Notes: generated by a model not told the origin, from the letters alone. Numbered from the stretch's first letter, positions 51,768 to 61,055 are shown. The stretch is DNA of 64,000 nucleotides from Rubrivivax sp. (GCA_016719535.1 JADJYX010000042.1:124001-188000); one strand, 5' to 3'. Numbers and translations: made by a program.

Positions 51768-51786
51768 GGGGCCTTCTTTGCGACGA

Positions 51787-52614
51787 TCAGGGTGACCGGG
51801 TGGGGTAGCTCGCGGCCATGCCGGCGCGCACGTCCTGCTGCAGGCCATAGGACGCGAAGGGGTAGCGCAGGCCATTCTTCGCCAGCGCGTCCATGCCCTG
51901 CAGCGCGCGCTCGATATCGGCCACCGGCAGCGCCATCAGCATCTCGTCGTCTTCCACGCCGCCGTAGCGGCGTTCCGCGAAACAGGGGATCGACAGGCTG
52001 GGCTCGCGCGTGGCCAGCGCCCGGCCCCAGGAATCGGCACAGGCCGATTCGCCCACCACCGACCAGTCGAAGCGCCGGTAGCCGCGCCACTGCAGGCCGT
52101 TGATGAAATACATCATCGCGCCCGGCGTGGCATAGAAGAGCGCGATGTCGGGTGCGTCCAGCGCCGTCGATGCAGCCCCTTCCGCGCGGCCCCATTTCGC
52201 CAGCGGCGCGATCACCAGCGCCTGGTGCACGCCGCGCGGCATCACGTGCATCGCCGCCTGGTGGCGCGCGCTGTCCTCGGGCGTGGCATACCAGACGCCG
52301 ACCATGCTGCCGCCGGCCCGCCACTCGGCATCCTGCCCGCCCAGGCCGACCACGGCGCGGCACTGGTCGCCCACCAGGTCGTCGGCTGTCACGCCCAGCG
52401 TCCAGCCCAGCCGCGCCGCCTGGCCCACCAGCTGGTCGAGCGTGTGCACCGCCTGCGGCCGGCGCAGGCGCGGCACGGTCTGCAGTTGTTCGACGCTGTC
52501 GCACAGCCGCATCGCAAAGGGCAGCGCGCGCAGCTTCAGCACCTGCTCGAGGCGTGCGGCCAGGCGCTGGAAATCGGCGGGCAGGGTGATGGGGCTCGCG
52601 GGCGTGGGGCTCAT
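51787..52614 (-). CDS. DUF169 family protein
   Basis: A 275-residue protein that matches the DUF169 (COG2043) pattern: LPFAMRLCDSVEQL near the N-terminus, MVGVWYATPEDSARH in the middle and RYGGVEDDEMLMALPVADIE near the end. Conserved cysteines and an acidic stretch suggest metal or cofactor binding, but function is not known. It is transcribed just ahead of the dehydrogenase at 50682 with 19 bases between them, suggesting a shared pathway. Confidence 0.8.
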   Translation of the reverse strand: MSPTPASPITLPADFQRLAARLEQVLKLRALPFAMRLCDSVEQLQTVPRLRRPQAVHTLDQLVGQAARLGWTLGVTADDLVGDQCRAVVGLGGQDAEWRAGGSMVGVWYATPEDSARHQAAMHVMPRGVHQALVIAPLAKWGRAEGAASTALDAPDIALFYATPGAMMYFINGLQWRGYRRFDWSVVGESACADSWGRALATREPSLSIPCFAERRYGGVEDDEMLMALPVADIERALQGMDALAKNGLRYPFASYGLQQDVRAGMAASYPTRSP

Positions 52615-52701
52615 GTCAGACGTTCGCAGCAACAGGTGGGGCAGTATCGCCCGCGCACCGGCCGCTCGGCCACGCCCGAAAAAGCACCCGACAATCACCT
52701 C

Positions 52702-52953
52702 ATGGACGACACCCAGCCCACCCCGCCGCCGCTGCCCGACCACCTTTCGGTGGATCCGCGCAGCCCCCACCATGTGGCCGCCGTCGTGCAGCACGACATC
52801 GGCATCCGCCTCAACGGCAAGGAGCGGCACGACGTGGAGGAATACTGCATCAGCGAAGGCTGGGTCAAGGTGCCCGCCGGCAAGACGGTGGACCGCAAGG
52901 GCCGGCCGCTGCTGATCAAGCTCAAGGGCCAGGTCGAGGCCTTCTACCGCTGA
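52702..52953 (+). CDS. DUF3297 family small protein
   Basis: An 83-residue protein. LPDHLSVDPRSPHH, then GIRLNGKERHDVEEYCISEGWV and a C-terminal KLKGQVEAFYR, fit DUF3297, a small conserved beta-rich family of unknown function (the longer string is quoted by its two parts GIRLNGKERHDVEEY and CISEGWV). It is divergent from DUF169 with 87 bases between starts and precedes a small membrane protein gene by 15 bases. Confidence 0.85.
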   Translation: MDDTQPTPPPLPDHLSVDPRSPHHVAAVVQHDIGIRLNGKERHDVEEYCISEGWVKVPAGKTVDRKGRPLLIKLKGQVEAFYR

Positions 52954-52968
52954 GCGCGCGCCCGCACC

Positions 52969-53184
52969 ATGAAGGTCTTCTACTGGACGATGGGCTTGCT
53001 GATCGTCGGCACCTTCGTGCCGTCGGTGGTGTTTTTGCTGCTGCACCTGTTTACCGGCTCCTACGACCACGGCCAGCGCGCGAAGATGCTGTGGAACGTC
53101 TCGCGCGTCTTCACGCTGCTGGCCGTCAACCTGCTGATCTGGGGCCATGTCGCCGTGGGCCTGTGGCAGGTGTGGTTCGGTTAG
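52969..53184 (+). CDS. Small two-helix membrane protein
   Basis: A 71-residue protein with two hydrophobic segments, at about 5-27 (MGLLIVGTFVPSVVFLLLHL) and 47-70 (LLAVNLLIWGHVAVGLWQVW), joined by a short basic loop. No known family. It lies 15 bases after the DUF3297 gene and 10 bases before the beta-CASP nuclease, so it is probably translated as part of that unit. Confidence 0.7.
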   Translation: MKVFYWTMGLLIVGTFVPSVVFLLLHLFTGSYDHGQRAKMLWNVSRVFTLLAVNLLIWGHVAVGLWQVWFG

Positions 53185-53194
53185 CCTGCAGGCC

Positions 53195-54604
53195 ATGAAA
53201 ATCAGCTTCATCGGTGCTGCGCAGGAGGTCACCGGCTCCTGCTTCCTGGTCGAGTCCGGCGACCTGCGCTTTCTCGTCGACTGCGGCATGTTCCAGGGCG
53301 GGCCGGACGGACGCAAGGCGGCCGACCGCAACCGCCGCGCCTGGCCCTTCGACCCGCGCAGCATCGACTTCGTGCTGCTCACGCATGCGCACATCGACCA
53401 CAGCGGCCTGCTGCCGCGGCTGGCGGCGCTGGGTTTTCGCGGCCCGATCTATGCCACGCGCGCCAGCGCCGACCTGCTGCCGGTGATGCTGCTGGACAGC
53501 GCGCACATCCAGGAGATGGCCTGGACGCGCGCGCAGCGCCGGGCCGCCGGGCGCCGGCCGCGTGGGGCCGCCGCCGAGCTGCTGTATACGGTGGCGCAGG
53601 CCGAGGCCTGCCTCGCCCAGGTGCAGGGCGTGGCCTGCGACACCGACCTGCAGCCGCACCCGGCGCTGCGCTGCCGCTTTCGCGATGCCGGCCATATCCT
53701 GGGCTCGGCGATCCTCGAGCTGTGGCTCGACGAAGGCGGGCGCACGCGCAAGCTGGTGTTCTCGGGCGACCTCGGCCAGCCCGGGCGGCCGGTGGTGCGC
53801 GACCCGACGCCGATCGCCGATGCCGATGTGCTGGTGGTCGAATCGACCTACGGCAACCGCCTGCACCGGCCGCTGAAGGAGACCGTCGACGAACTGGTCG
53901 AGGTCATCGAGGAGACGCTGCGCCGGCGCCAGGGCAACATCGTCATCCCGGCCTTCGCGCTCGGCCGCACGCAGGAGCTGCTGGTGCTGCTGGCGCAGCT
54001 GCGGCGGCAGGGCCGGCTGCCGCCGCTGCAGGTCTTCGTCGATTCGCCGATGGCCGGCAAGGTGTCGGCCATCACCGCGCGCCACCCCGAGGCGCTGGAC
54101 GACGAGACACGCGCGATGCTCACGCCCGGGGCGCCGGGGCCCGACGGGCTGTCGCTGCGTTTCACGCAGACGGTGGACGAGTCGGTGGCGCTCAACCGCA
54201 TCAGGGCCGGCGCCGTCATCGTCGCCGCCAGCGGCATGTGCGATGCCGGGCGCATCCAGCACCACCTGCGGCACAACCTCGGCCGCAGCGAATGCGCGAT
54301 CGTCATCATCGGCTTCCAGGCCGAGGGCACGCTGGGCCGGCGGCTGGTGGACGGCGCCAGGCGCGTGCGCCTGTTCGGCGAGGACATCGTGGTGCGCGCC
54401 CGCATCCACACCATCGGCGGCCTGTCGGCGCACGCCGACCGCGACGCGCTGCTGGGCTGGCTGCGCGGCTTTCGACATCCGCCGCAGCACACCTTCGTCG
54501 TCCACGGCGAGGCGGCCACCGCCTGCGGTTTTGCCGACACCATCGCGCAGCAACTGGGCTGGACGGTGCAGGCGCCGGCGGCCGGCCAGCAGGTCGAGCT
54601 TTGA
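53195..54604 (+). CDS. MBL-fold/beta-CASP RNA-processing nuclease
   Basis: A 469-residue beta-CASP metallo-beta-lactamase. The zinc motif HAHIDH is at His64-His66-Asp68-His69. FSGDLG, VESTYGNR and the beta-CASP block IPAFALGRTQELL follow, then VDSPMAGK and the C-terminal IHTIGGLSAHADRD with HGE. The family includes RNA 3'-end endonucleases related to CPSF-73 and archaeal homologues. It is not the shorter ligase-associated exonuclease. The stop abuts that of the convergent MFS gene with no gap. Confidence 0.92.
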   Translation: MKISFIGAAQEVTGSCFLVESGDLRFLVDCGMFQGGPDGRKAADRNRRAWPFDPRSIDFVLLTHAHIDHSGLLPRLAALGFRGPIYATRASADLLPVMLLDSAHIQEMAWTRAQRRAAGRRPRGAAAELLYTVAQAEACLAQVQGVACDTDLQPHPALRCRFRDAGHILGSAILELWLDEGGRTRKLVFSGDLGQPGRPVVRDPTPIADADVLVVESTYGNRLHRPLKETVDELVEVIEETLRRRQGNIVIPAFALGRTQELLVLLAQLRRQGRLPPLQVFVDSPMAGKVSAITARHPEALDDETRAMLTPGAPGPDGLSLRFTQTVDESVALNRIRAGAVIVAASGMCDAGRIQHHLRHNLGRSECAIVIIGFQAEGTLGRRLVDGARRVRLFGEDIVVRARIHTIGGLSAHADRDALLGWLRGFRHPPQHTFVVHGEAATACGFADTIAQQLGWTVQAPAAGQQVEL

Positions 54605-55786
54605 TCAGCGGCGTCGCGGCAGCAGCCGCAGGCCGAGCAGCGTGACCGCCGCGAAGCCGGCGCCGGCGTAGAAGGTGACCGCCGAGCCCAGGCGGTCCCA
54701 CAGCAGCCCGGCGATGACGCTGGCGGCCAGCATCGCGATGCCGCTCAGCAGGTTGAAGAAGCCGTAGGCGGTGCCGCGCAGGTCGGCCGGCGCGGTGTCG
54801 GCCACCATCGCGGCCAGCAGGCCCTGCGTCATGCCCATGTGCACGCCCCACAGGGCCACGCCGGCCAGCAGCAGCGGCCAGCCCTCGGCGCTGGCCAGCA
54901 GCAGATCGGCCGCGATCAGCACCACCAGGCCCGCGGCCAGCAGCCGGCGGTGGTCCATGCGGTCGGACAGCGTGCCGAAGGGGTAGGCGGTGGCCGCATA
55001 GACGAGGTTCATCGCCACCATCACCAGCGGCACCCAGGCCGCGGCAATGCCCACCTGCGGCGCGCGCAGCACCAGGAAGGCCTCGGAAAAGCGCGCCAGC
55101 ATGAACACCGCGCCGATCGCCACCACCTGCCAGTAAGCCGGGCCCAGGCGCCGCAGCGCCTCGCGGCGGATCGGGTTGACGGGCTTCACGCCGGGTGGCC
55201 GCGGCGGTTCGCGCACGCCCACGACCAGCAGCAGCACCGCCAGCACGGCGGGGATCACCGCCACCCAGAAGACGGCGCGCAAGTCGTTCGCCCACAGCAG
55301 CATCAGCGCGGTGGCCAGCAGCGGGCCGAGAAAGGCGCCCACGGTGTCCAGCGACTGCCGCAGCCCGAAGGCGGCACCGCGGATGGCCGGCGGCGTGATG
55401 TCGGCCAGCAGCGCGTCGCGCGGCGCGCCGCGGATGCCCTTGCCGACGCGGTCGACGAAGCGCGCCGCCACCACCAGGCCGGCGCCGGTGGCGAGCGCAA
55501 ACACCGGCTTGCTGAGCGCGCCCATCGCATAGCCCAGCACCGCCAGGCCCTTGCGCCGGCCCAGCCCGTCGCTGAGCGCGCCGGAAAAGACCTTGACGAT
55601 CAGCGCCGTGGCCTCGGCGATGCCCTCGATCACGCCCACCGCCAGCACGCTCAGGCCCAGCGTGCCGACCAGGAACAGCGGCAGCAGGCTGTGGATCATC
55701 TCCGACGAGACATCCATCAGCAGGCTGACGAAGCCCAGCACCCACACGCCGGCGGGCAGGGCGGGGCGCGGGTGGGCGTCGTGCAT
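54605..55786 (-). CDS. MFS transporter
   Basis: A 393-residue transporter with about 12 predicted hydrophobic segments. It has the MFS motif-A-like GALSDGLGRRKGL between helices 2 and 3 and a similar GTLSDRMDHRRLL in the second half. FVDRVGKGIRGAPRDALLAD is a subfamily signature of drug/metabolite exporters (TMEM-like, yfcJ type). Substrate unknown. The start was chosen at MHDAHPRPALPAGV. It is convergent with the beta-CASP gene and divergent from the GST gene. Confidence 0.88.
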   Translation of the reverse strand: MHDAHPRPALPAGVWVLGFVSLLMDVSSEMIHSLLPLFLVGTLGLSVLAVGVIEGIAEATALIVKVFSGALSDGLGRRKGLAVLGYAMGALSKPVFALATGAGLVVAARFVDRVGKGIRGAPRDALLADITPPAIRGAAFGLRQSLDTVGAFLGPLLATALMLLWANDLRAVFWVAVIPAVLAVLLLVVGVREPPRPPGVKPVNPIRREALRRLGPAYWQVVAIGAVFMLARFSEAFLVLRAPQVGIAAAWVPLVMVAMNLVYAATAYPFGTLSDRMDHRRLLAAGLVVLIAADLLLASAEGWPLLLAGVALWGVHMGMTQGLLAAMVADTAPADLRGTAYGFFNLLSGIAMLAASVIAGLLWDRLGSAVTFYAGAGFAAVTLLGLRLLPRRR

Positions 55787-55854
55787 GGTCCATTCTGGCG
55801 CGCGTCGCAGCCGGCTATGCTGGCCGCCCCGGACCTTCACAGGAGGACACGCCG

Positions 55855-56478
55855 ATGGACCGCCCGCTGACCTTCTATACCCACCCGCAGTCGCGCGGGC
55901 GCATCGTGCGCTGGATGCTCGAGGAGCTGGGCGTGCCCTACCGCACCGAGGTGCTGGCCTATGGCGCGGCGATGAAGGCGCCCGCATACCGCGTCATCAA
56001 CCCGATGGGCAAGGTGCCGGCCATCCGCCACGGCGACGTGGTCGTCACCGAGACACCGGCGATCTGCGCCTACCTGGCCGACGCCTTTCCGCAAGCCGCA
56101 TTGGCACCGCCCGCCGCCGAGCGCGGCGACTACTACCGCTGGCTGTTTTTCACCGCCGGCCCGCTGGAGCAGGCCACCGTCAACCAGGCGCTGGGCGTGC
56201 AGGTGGCCGACAAGCAGCGCGGCTTCGTCGGCTATGGCGACCTGGCCACCGTGATCGACACGCTGGAGGGCGTACTGCGCGGCCGCACCTATATCGCCGG
56301 CCACCACTTCAGCGCCGCCGATGTCTACCTGGGCTCGTCGCTGGGCTGGGGCATGCAGTTCGACACCATCCCCAGGCGCGACGCCTTCGTCGCCTACGTC
56401 GATCATCTGCACCAGCGCCCGGCCTGGCAGCGTGCGCAGCAGATCGACGATGCGCTGATGAAGCAGATGGCGGCCTGA
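55855..56478 (+). CDS. Glutathione S-transferase family protein
   Basis: A 207-residue GST. The N-terminal thioredoxin-like domain (PLTFYTHPQSRGRIVRWMLEEL, recognisable from HPQSRGR) contains the likely catalytic Ser in the SRG motif. VPAIRHGDVVVTETPAI contains the cis-Pro and glutathione-binding residues. The helical C-terminal domain contains AGHHFSAADVYLG. It conjugates glutathione to electrophiles or reduces peroxides. It converges on the oxidoreductase gene with no gap. gshA elsewhere in the window supplies the co-substrate. Confidence 0.92.
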   Translation: MDRPLTFYTHPQSRGRIVRWMLEELGVPYRTEVLAYGAAMKAPAYRVINPMGKVPAIRHGDVVVTETPAICAYLADAFPQAALAPPAAERGDYYRWLFFTAGPLEQATVNQALGVQVADKQRGFVGYGDLATVIDTLEGVLRGRTYIAGHHFSAADVYLGSSLGWGMQFDTIPRRDAFVAYVDHLHQRPAWQRAQQIDDALMKQMAA

Positions 56479-59400
56479 TCAGCCGCCGACCACCGCGATC
56501 CCCTTGAGCTGACCGGCCTGCCGCGTGGCCGCCGGGCGCGGGTGGCGCGCCGGGTCCCAGCGGTGCAGCAGCTCGGCCTCGCGCGCCCGCGCCAGCGCCA
56601 CGGCGGCGAGCTTGACGTGGCCGAAGCCGCGCACCGTCAGCGGCAGCTGCGCGATCTGCACCGCCAGCGGCAGCCGCGCGGCGTCCAGGCTCTCGACCAG
56701 CTCGGCGATGCGGGCCTCGAAGTCGGTGATCAGCCGGCGCTCCAGGCGCCGCTCGGCCGTGCGGCCGAAGACGTCGAGCGCCGTGCCGCGCAAGCGCTTG
56801 CCGCGGGCCAGCCACTTCATCGCCGGCAGCAGCCACGCGCCCAGGCGCAGCTTGCGCGGCGGCTGCCCGTTGCGGGCGTGCGACAGCAGTGGCGGCGCCA
56901 TGTGGAACGCCAGCTGCAGGTCGCCCTCGAACTGGTCGTGCAGCGCGCGCTGGAAGCGGCCGTCGGTATACAGGCGCGCCACCTCGTATTCGTCCTTGTA
57001 GCTCATCAGCTTCAGCAGGCTGCGCGCCACCGCCTGCGTGAAGGGCAGGTCTGGGTCGCCGCCCAGGCCACGCTCGCGCGCCTCGGCCGCGCGCACGGTG
57101 CGGGCAAAGCGGTCGGCCCAGGCGGCATCCTGCCAGGCGCTGAGGTGGGCCCCGGCGCGTGCCATCAGCGCCGGCAGGTCTTCGGCGACGAGGCGGTCGC
57201 CAGCGGCCAGCGGTTCGCGCAGCGCGGCCAGCGCCTGCGGTTCGGCAGCGGCCAGGCGGCCGAGCGCGAAGGCCAGGTGGTTGCCGGCCACCGCCACGCC
57301 GTTGAGCTCGATCGCACGCTGCAGCGACGCCAGCCCCACCGGCACCAGCCCGCGCTGCCAGGCAAAGCCCAGCGCGACGACATTGGCGCCGACGGTGTCG
57401 CCCAGGAAGTCCAGCGCCAGCGCCTGCGCGTCGAAGGTCTGCACGCGGTCGCTGCCGGCGGCGAAGCGCAGCTTGTCCAGCAGCGCATCCACATGCAGCT
57501 CGGCATCGGGCCGGCGCACGCTCTCGGCCACCGGCGTCGGGTGCACGTTGGCGAGGATGCGCGTGCGGCCGCGGCTCACCGTCTGCAGCGCATCGGCCGA
57601 GGCCGCCACCACCAGGTCGCAGGCCAGCACGGCGTCGGCCTGCTGGGCGTCGATGCGCACCTGGTTGAGCATGGCCGCGTCGCTCGCCAGGCGCACGAAG
57701 GACAGCACGGCGCCGCCCTTCTGCGCAAAGCCCATGAAGTCGAGCACGCTGGCGTGCCGGCCCTCGAGGTGCGCGGCCATGGTGATCAGCGCGCCCACCG
57801 TCACCACGCCGGTGCCGCCGACGCCGGTGACCAGCAGGTCGTAGGGGCCGGGGCCTTGCACGGCGGGCGGCAGCGGCAGCGCCTGCACACGCTGCAGGAA
57901 TTCCTCGCGCCGCGCATCCAGCAGGCCCGAGTGCCTGCGCGGCCGGCCGCCGGTGACGCTGACGAAGCTGGGGCAGAAGCCCGTGGCACAGCTGTAGTCC
58001 TTGTTGCACGCGCTCTGGTCGATGCGGCGCTTGCGGCCGAAATCGGTCTCGTGCGGCAGCACGGCCACGCAGTTGCTCTGCACGCCGCAGTCGCCGCAGC
58101 CCTCGCAGACGGCGTCGTGGATGAAAAGGCGCGTCGGCGGGTCGGGCAGCTCGCCCTTCTTGCGCCGGCGGCGCTTCTCGGCGGCGCAGGTCTGCTCGTA
58201 GATGAGCACGGTGACGCCGGGCACCTGGCGCAGCCGGCGCTGCACGGCATCGAGCTCCTCGCGCGGGTGGAACTCGGTGCCCGCAGGGAAGCGGCCCTTC
58301 AGCGCGTGATGTTTGCCGATGTCGTCGCTGACGATCACCACGCGCGCCACGCCCTCGCTTTCGACCTGGCGCGCGATGGCATCGACGCTGGTGCCGCCGT
58401 CCACCGGCTGGCCGCCGGTCATCGCCACGGCGTCGTTGAAGAGGATCTTGTAGGTCATCGTCGCCTTCGCCGCCACGGCCTGGCGGATGGCGAGGTAGCC
58501 GCTGTGGAAATAGGTGCCGTCGCCGAGGTTCTGGAAGATGTGCGGCACCTTCGTGAACATCGCGTGCGAAACCCAGTCCACGCCTTCGCCGCCCATCTGG
58601 ATGATGCCGTCGGTGTGACGGTCCATCCACGTGGCCATCACGTGGCAGCCGATGCCGGCGCGCGCCTGGCTGCCCGCGGGCACGCGCGTGCTGGTGTTGT
58701 GCGGGCAGCCGGCGCAGAAATAGGGCTGGCGCTTGACTGCATCGGACTCGTTCGACAGCAGCGCGGGCACGGTGAAGTCGCGCACATGCTCGTGGCGGTC
58801 GAGCGCGCCGTCGTGGCTGGCCAGCCAGGCGGCGACGATCTCGATCAGCTTCGAAGGCCGCAGTTCGCCCACCGCGCTGACCAGCGGCGCGCCCGCGGCG
58901 TCGTGCTTGCCGACGATGCGCGGCCGCACGGCATCGTTATAGAACAGTGCCCGCAACTGGTCCTCCACCAGGCCCGCCTTCTCCTCGATCACGAGGATCT
59001 GCTCCAGGCCTTGCGCGAATTCGCGCAGCGAGGTGGTCTCGACCGGCCACACCAGCCCCAGCTTGCGCACGCGCACGCCGGCCGCGGCCAGCTGCCGCGG
59101 CGTGATGGCCAGGCGGCGCAGCACCTCCATCAGGTCATGGTGCGCCTTGCCGGCGGTGAGGATGCCGACGCGGGCCTGCGGTGCCTCGATGACGTCGCGG
59201 TCGACGCGGTTGATGCGCGCGAAGGCCGCCACCGCGGCATGCTTGTCGGCCAGCCGCGTCTCGATGCGCAGCGAGGGCAGGTCGGGCCAGCGGTAGTGCA
59301 GCCCGTCGGGCGGCGGCCGGTGGCCGGTGGCGGCCTGCACGCCGGCGGCGTCGAGCCAGGCCGCGCGGCGCGACGCGATGCGGTCGAGGTCCACCGTCGC

Positions 59401-60054
59401 GCCGCTTTCCACCACCTCGGACGGCGCCGCCAGCGCCACCCAGGCGCCGCTGTAGCGCGACAGCGCATAGCCGTAGAGGCCGAATTCGATGAGGTCGGAG
59501 ACATCGGCCGGCGCCAGCACCGGCACGCCCCAGGCGGCGAAGACGCCGTCGCTCTGGTGCGGCATCGAACTCGACACGCAGCCATGGTCGTCGCCCGCCA
59601 CCACCAGCACGCCGCCATGCGGCGAGCTGCCGAAGGCATTGCCGTGGTGCAGCGCGTCGCCGGCGCGGTCCACGCCCGGGCCCTTGCCGTACCACATGGC
59701 GAAGACACCGTCGCAGCGGCGTTCGGGGTCGGACTCGACGCGCTGCGTGCCCAGCACCGCGGTGGCGGCCAGTTCCTCGTTGACCGCCGGCAGGAAGCGG
59801 ATGCCGGCTTGGGTCAAACGTTCACCCGCCTGCCACACCTGCTGGTCGACCGCGCCCAGCGGCGACCCGCGGTAGCCCGACAGAAAACCCTGCGTCGCCA
59901 GGCCCGCGGCCTCGTCGTGGCGGCGCTGCATCAGCAGCACGCGCAGCAGCGCCTGCGTGCCGGTGAGAAAGACCGCGCCGCCGCCAGCCCACAGGCTGTC
60001 GGACAAGGCGTAGTCGGGGCGGGCCAATCCGTCGATGGCGGGGCTGGTGGGCAT
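56479..60054 (-). CDS. Indolepyruvate ferredoxin oxidoreductase family protein (fused subunits)
   Basis: A 1191-residue single-chain oxidoreductase. The N-terminal pyrimidine-type domain spans about 20-330. A thiamine diphosphate domain holds LGDGTYFHSGY (about 500-600). A 4Fe-4S binding segment (CEGCGDCGVQSNC, then CNKDYSC) lies near 640-690. The gamma-like domain (GVGGTGVVTVGALI) starts near 740. The C-terminal ~300 residues are helical. It converts aryl or branched 2-oxo acids to acyl-CoA with ferredoxin, as in aromatic amino acid degradation. The start at 60054 follows AGG. It is divergent from an Lrp-type regulator, which fits control by an amino acid. Confidence 0.92.
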   Translation of the reverse strand: MPTSPAIDGLARPDYALSDSLWAGGGAVFLTGTQALLRVLLMQRRHDEAAGLATQGFLSGYRGSPLGAVDQQVWQAGERLTQAGIRFLPAVNEELAATAVLGTQRVESDPERRCDGVFAMWYGKGPGVDRAGDALHHGNAFGSSPHGGVLVVAGDDHGCVSSSMPHQSDGVFAAWGVPVLAPADVSDLIEFGLYGYALSRYSGAWVALAAPSEVVESGATVDLDRIASRRAAWLDAAGVQAATGHRPPPDGLHYRWPDLPSLRIETRLADKHAAVAAFARINRVDRDVIEAPQARVGILTAGKAHHDLMEVLRRLAITPRQLAAAGVRVRKLGLVWPVETTSLREFAQGLEQILVIEEKAGLVEDQLRALFYNDAVRPRIVGKHDAAGAPLVSAVGELRPSKLIEIVAAWLASHDGALDRHEHVRDFTVPALLSNESDAVKRQPYFCAGCPHNTSTRVPAGSQARAGIGCHVMATWMDRHTDGIIQMGGEGVDWVSHAMFTKVPHIFQNLGDGTYFHSGYLAIRQAVAAKATMTYKILFNDAVAMTGGQPVDGGTSVDAIARQVESEGVARVVIVSDDIGKHHALKGRFPAGTEFHPREELDAVQRRLRQVPGVTVLIYEQTCAAEKRRRRKKGELPDPPTRLFIHDAVCEGCGDCGVQSNCVAVLPHETDFGRKRRIDQSACNKDYSCATGFCPSFVSVTGGRPRRHSGLLDARREEFLQRVQALPLPPAVQGPGPYDLLVTGVGGTGVVTVGALITMAAHLEGRHASVLDFMGFAQKGGAVLSFVRLASDAAMLNQVRIDAQQADAVLACDLVVAASADALQTVSRGRTRILANVHPTPVAESVRRPDAELHVDALLDKLRFAAGSDRVQTFDAQALALDFLGDTVGANVVALGFAWQRGLVPVGLASLQRAIELNGVAVAGNHLAFALGRLAAAEPQALAALREPLAAGDRLVAEDLPALMARAGAHLSAWQDAAWADRFARTVRAAEARERGLGGDPDLPFTQAVARSLLKLMSYKDEYEVARLYTDGRFQRALHDQFEGDLQLAFHMAPPLLSHARNGQPPRKLRLGAWLLPAMKWLARGKRLRGTALDVFGRTAERRLERRLITDFEARIAELVESLDAARLPLAVQIAQLPLTVRGFGHVKLAAVALARAREAELLHRWDPARHPRPAATRQAGQLKGIAVVGG

Positions 60055-60142
60055 GGCGGGCCTCCAGGGGCAGATGCGCAAGGGCGCGAGCCTAGACCCC
60101 GATGCCGAGCAAAGGCTGTCGATCCTGCTCCTAAGGATCTAT

Positions 60143-60155
60143 ATTTCGAGCAAAT
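60143..60155. promoter_or_regulatory. AT-rich dyad in the Lrp/oxidoreductase divergent region
   Basis: ATTTCGAGCAAAT, an ATTT/AAAT inverted repeat with a 5-base centre, in a locally AT-rich 118-base region between divergent genes. It resembles Lrp/AsnC half-site symmetry and lies 18 bases before the regulator ATG. Confidence 0.5.
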
Positions 60156-60172
60156 CATTCTCCAGATCAGAC

Positions 60173-60679
60173 ATGAACGAGCAGGACGATCTCGATCCCT
60201 ACAGCCGCGGCCTGCTCGAGGCGCTGATGCGCGATTCGCGCCAGACCGTGCAGCAGCTCGCCGACGCCGTCGGCCTGTCGCCCAGCCCCTGCTGGAAGCG
60301 CATCAAGGCGATGGAGGCCAGCGGCGTGATCCGCGGCTATACCGCCATCGTCGATCCCGAGAAGATCGGCCTCGGCCTGCGCGTGGTGGTGGAGGCCAAC
60401 CTGTCGCCGCACAGCGAGGACCGCGTGCAGGCCTTCGAGCAGGCGATGACGATGCTGCCCGAGATCGTGCAGTGCCACAGCACCACCGGCGAGAGCGACT
60501 ATGTGATGACGGTGCTGGTGGCCGACATCAAGCATTTCGACCGCTTCCTGCACGATACGCTGCTGCGCCTGCCGGGCATCACGCATGTGCGATCGCGCAT
60601 CGTGCTGCGCGAGCTGAAGGCCGAGACGCGGCTGCCGCTGCCGGCGCGGCCTGCCACCGCCGCCCGTCTGCGCCGTTAG
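60173..60679 (+). CDS. Lrp/AsnC family transcriptional regulator
   Basis: A 168-residue regulator. The N-terminal winged helix is LDPYSRGLLEALMRDSRQTV followed by LADAVGLSPSPCWKRIKAME. The C-terminal RAM domain (about 70-150) carries GESDYVMTVLVADIKHF and LPGITHVRSRIVL, which form the amino-acid pocket. It is divergent from the indolepyruvate ferredoxin oxidoreductase gene, with 118 bases between starts, and probably activates it in response to an aromatic or branched amino acid. Confidence 0.94.
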   Translation: MNEQDDLDPYSRGLLEALMRDSRQTVQQLADAVGLSPSPCWKRIKAMEASGVIRGYTAIVDPEKIGLGLRVVVEANLSPHSEDRVQAFEQAMTMLPEIVQCHSTTGESDYVMTVLVADIKHFDRFLHDTLLRLPGITHVRSRIVLRELKAETRLPLPARPATAARLRR

Positions 60680-60701
60680 CCGCGCCGCGCCGCCCTGACC
60701 C

Positions 60702-61055
60702 TCAACCGCCGGCGGCCCTGGCCTTGAAGCCCTGCTGCTGCAGCAGCGCCAGCACACGCTCGCGGTGGTCGCCCTGGATTTCGAGCGTGCCGTCCCGGGC
60801 CGTGCCGCCGCTGCCGCAGGCCGCCCGCAGCTGCTTGCCGAGCGCCTGCAGTTCGGCATCGGCCAGCGGCAGGCCGCGCACCACGGTGACGGTCTTGCCG
60901 CCGCGGCCCTGGCGCTCGCGGCTCACGCGGGCGATGCCGTCGCCGGCCGGGCGGGCGGCGGCGGCCAGGGCCTTGCAGCGGCACTGCGCCTGCGGCTGGC
61001 GGCAGTCGGGGCAGATGCGGCCGGCATCGGTGCTGTAGACCAGGCGTGTGGACAT
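60702..61055 (-). CDS. yciH: SUI1/YciH translation factor-like protein
   Basis: A 117-residue protein. A cysteine knuckle CPDCRQPQAQCRC lies at the N-terminus, and the SUI1 (eIF1-like) fold follows with GKTVTVVRGLPLADAELQ, CGSGGTARDGTLEIQGDH and REVVL-like end residues. Bacterial YciH is an eIF1 homologue that influences start-codon selection or translation repression in stress; the exact role is unsettled. The length matches E. coli YciH. It converges on the Lrp gene with 22 bases between stops. Confidence 0.92.
   Translation of the reverse strand: MSTRLVYSTDAGRICPDCRQPQAQCRCKALAAAARPAGDGIARVSRERQGRGGKTVTVVRGLPLADAELQALGKQLRAACGSGGTARDGTLEIQGDHRERVLALLQQQGFKARAAGG

Noticed and set aside
53195..54604. 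Beta-CASP protein as partner exonuclease of the ligase at 31614
   Set aside because: It is over 20 kb away and has the longer RNA-nuclease type motifs, unlike the shorter ligase-associated exonucleases.
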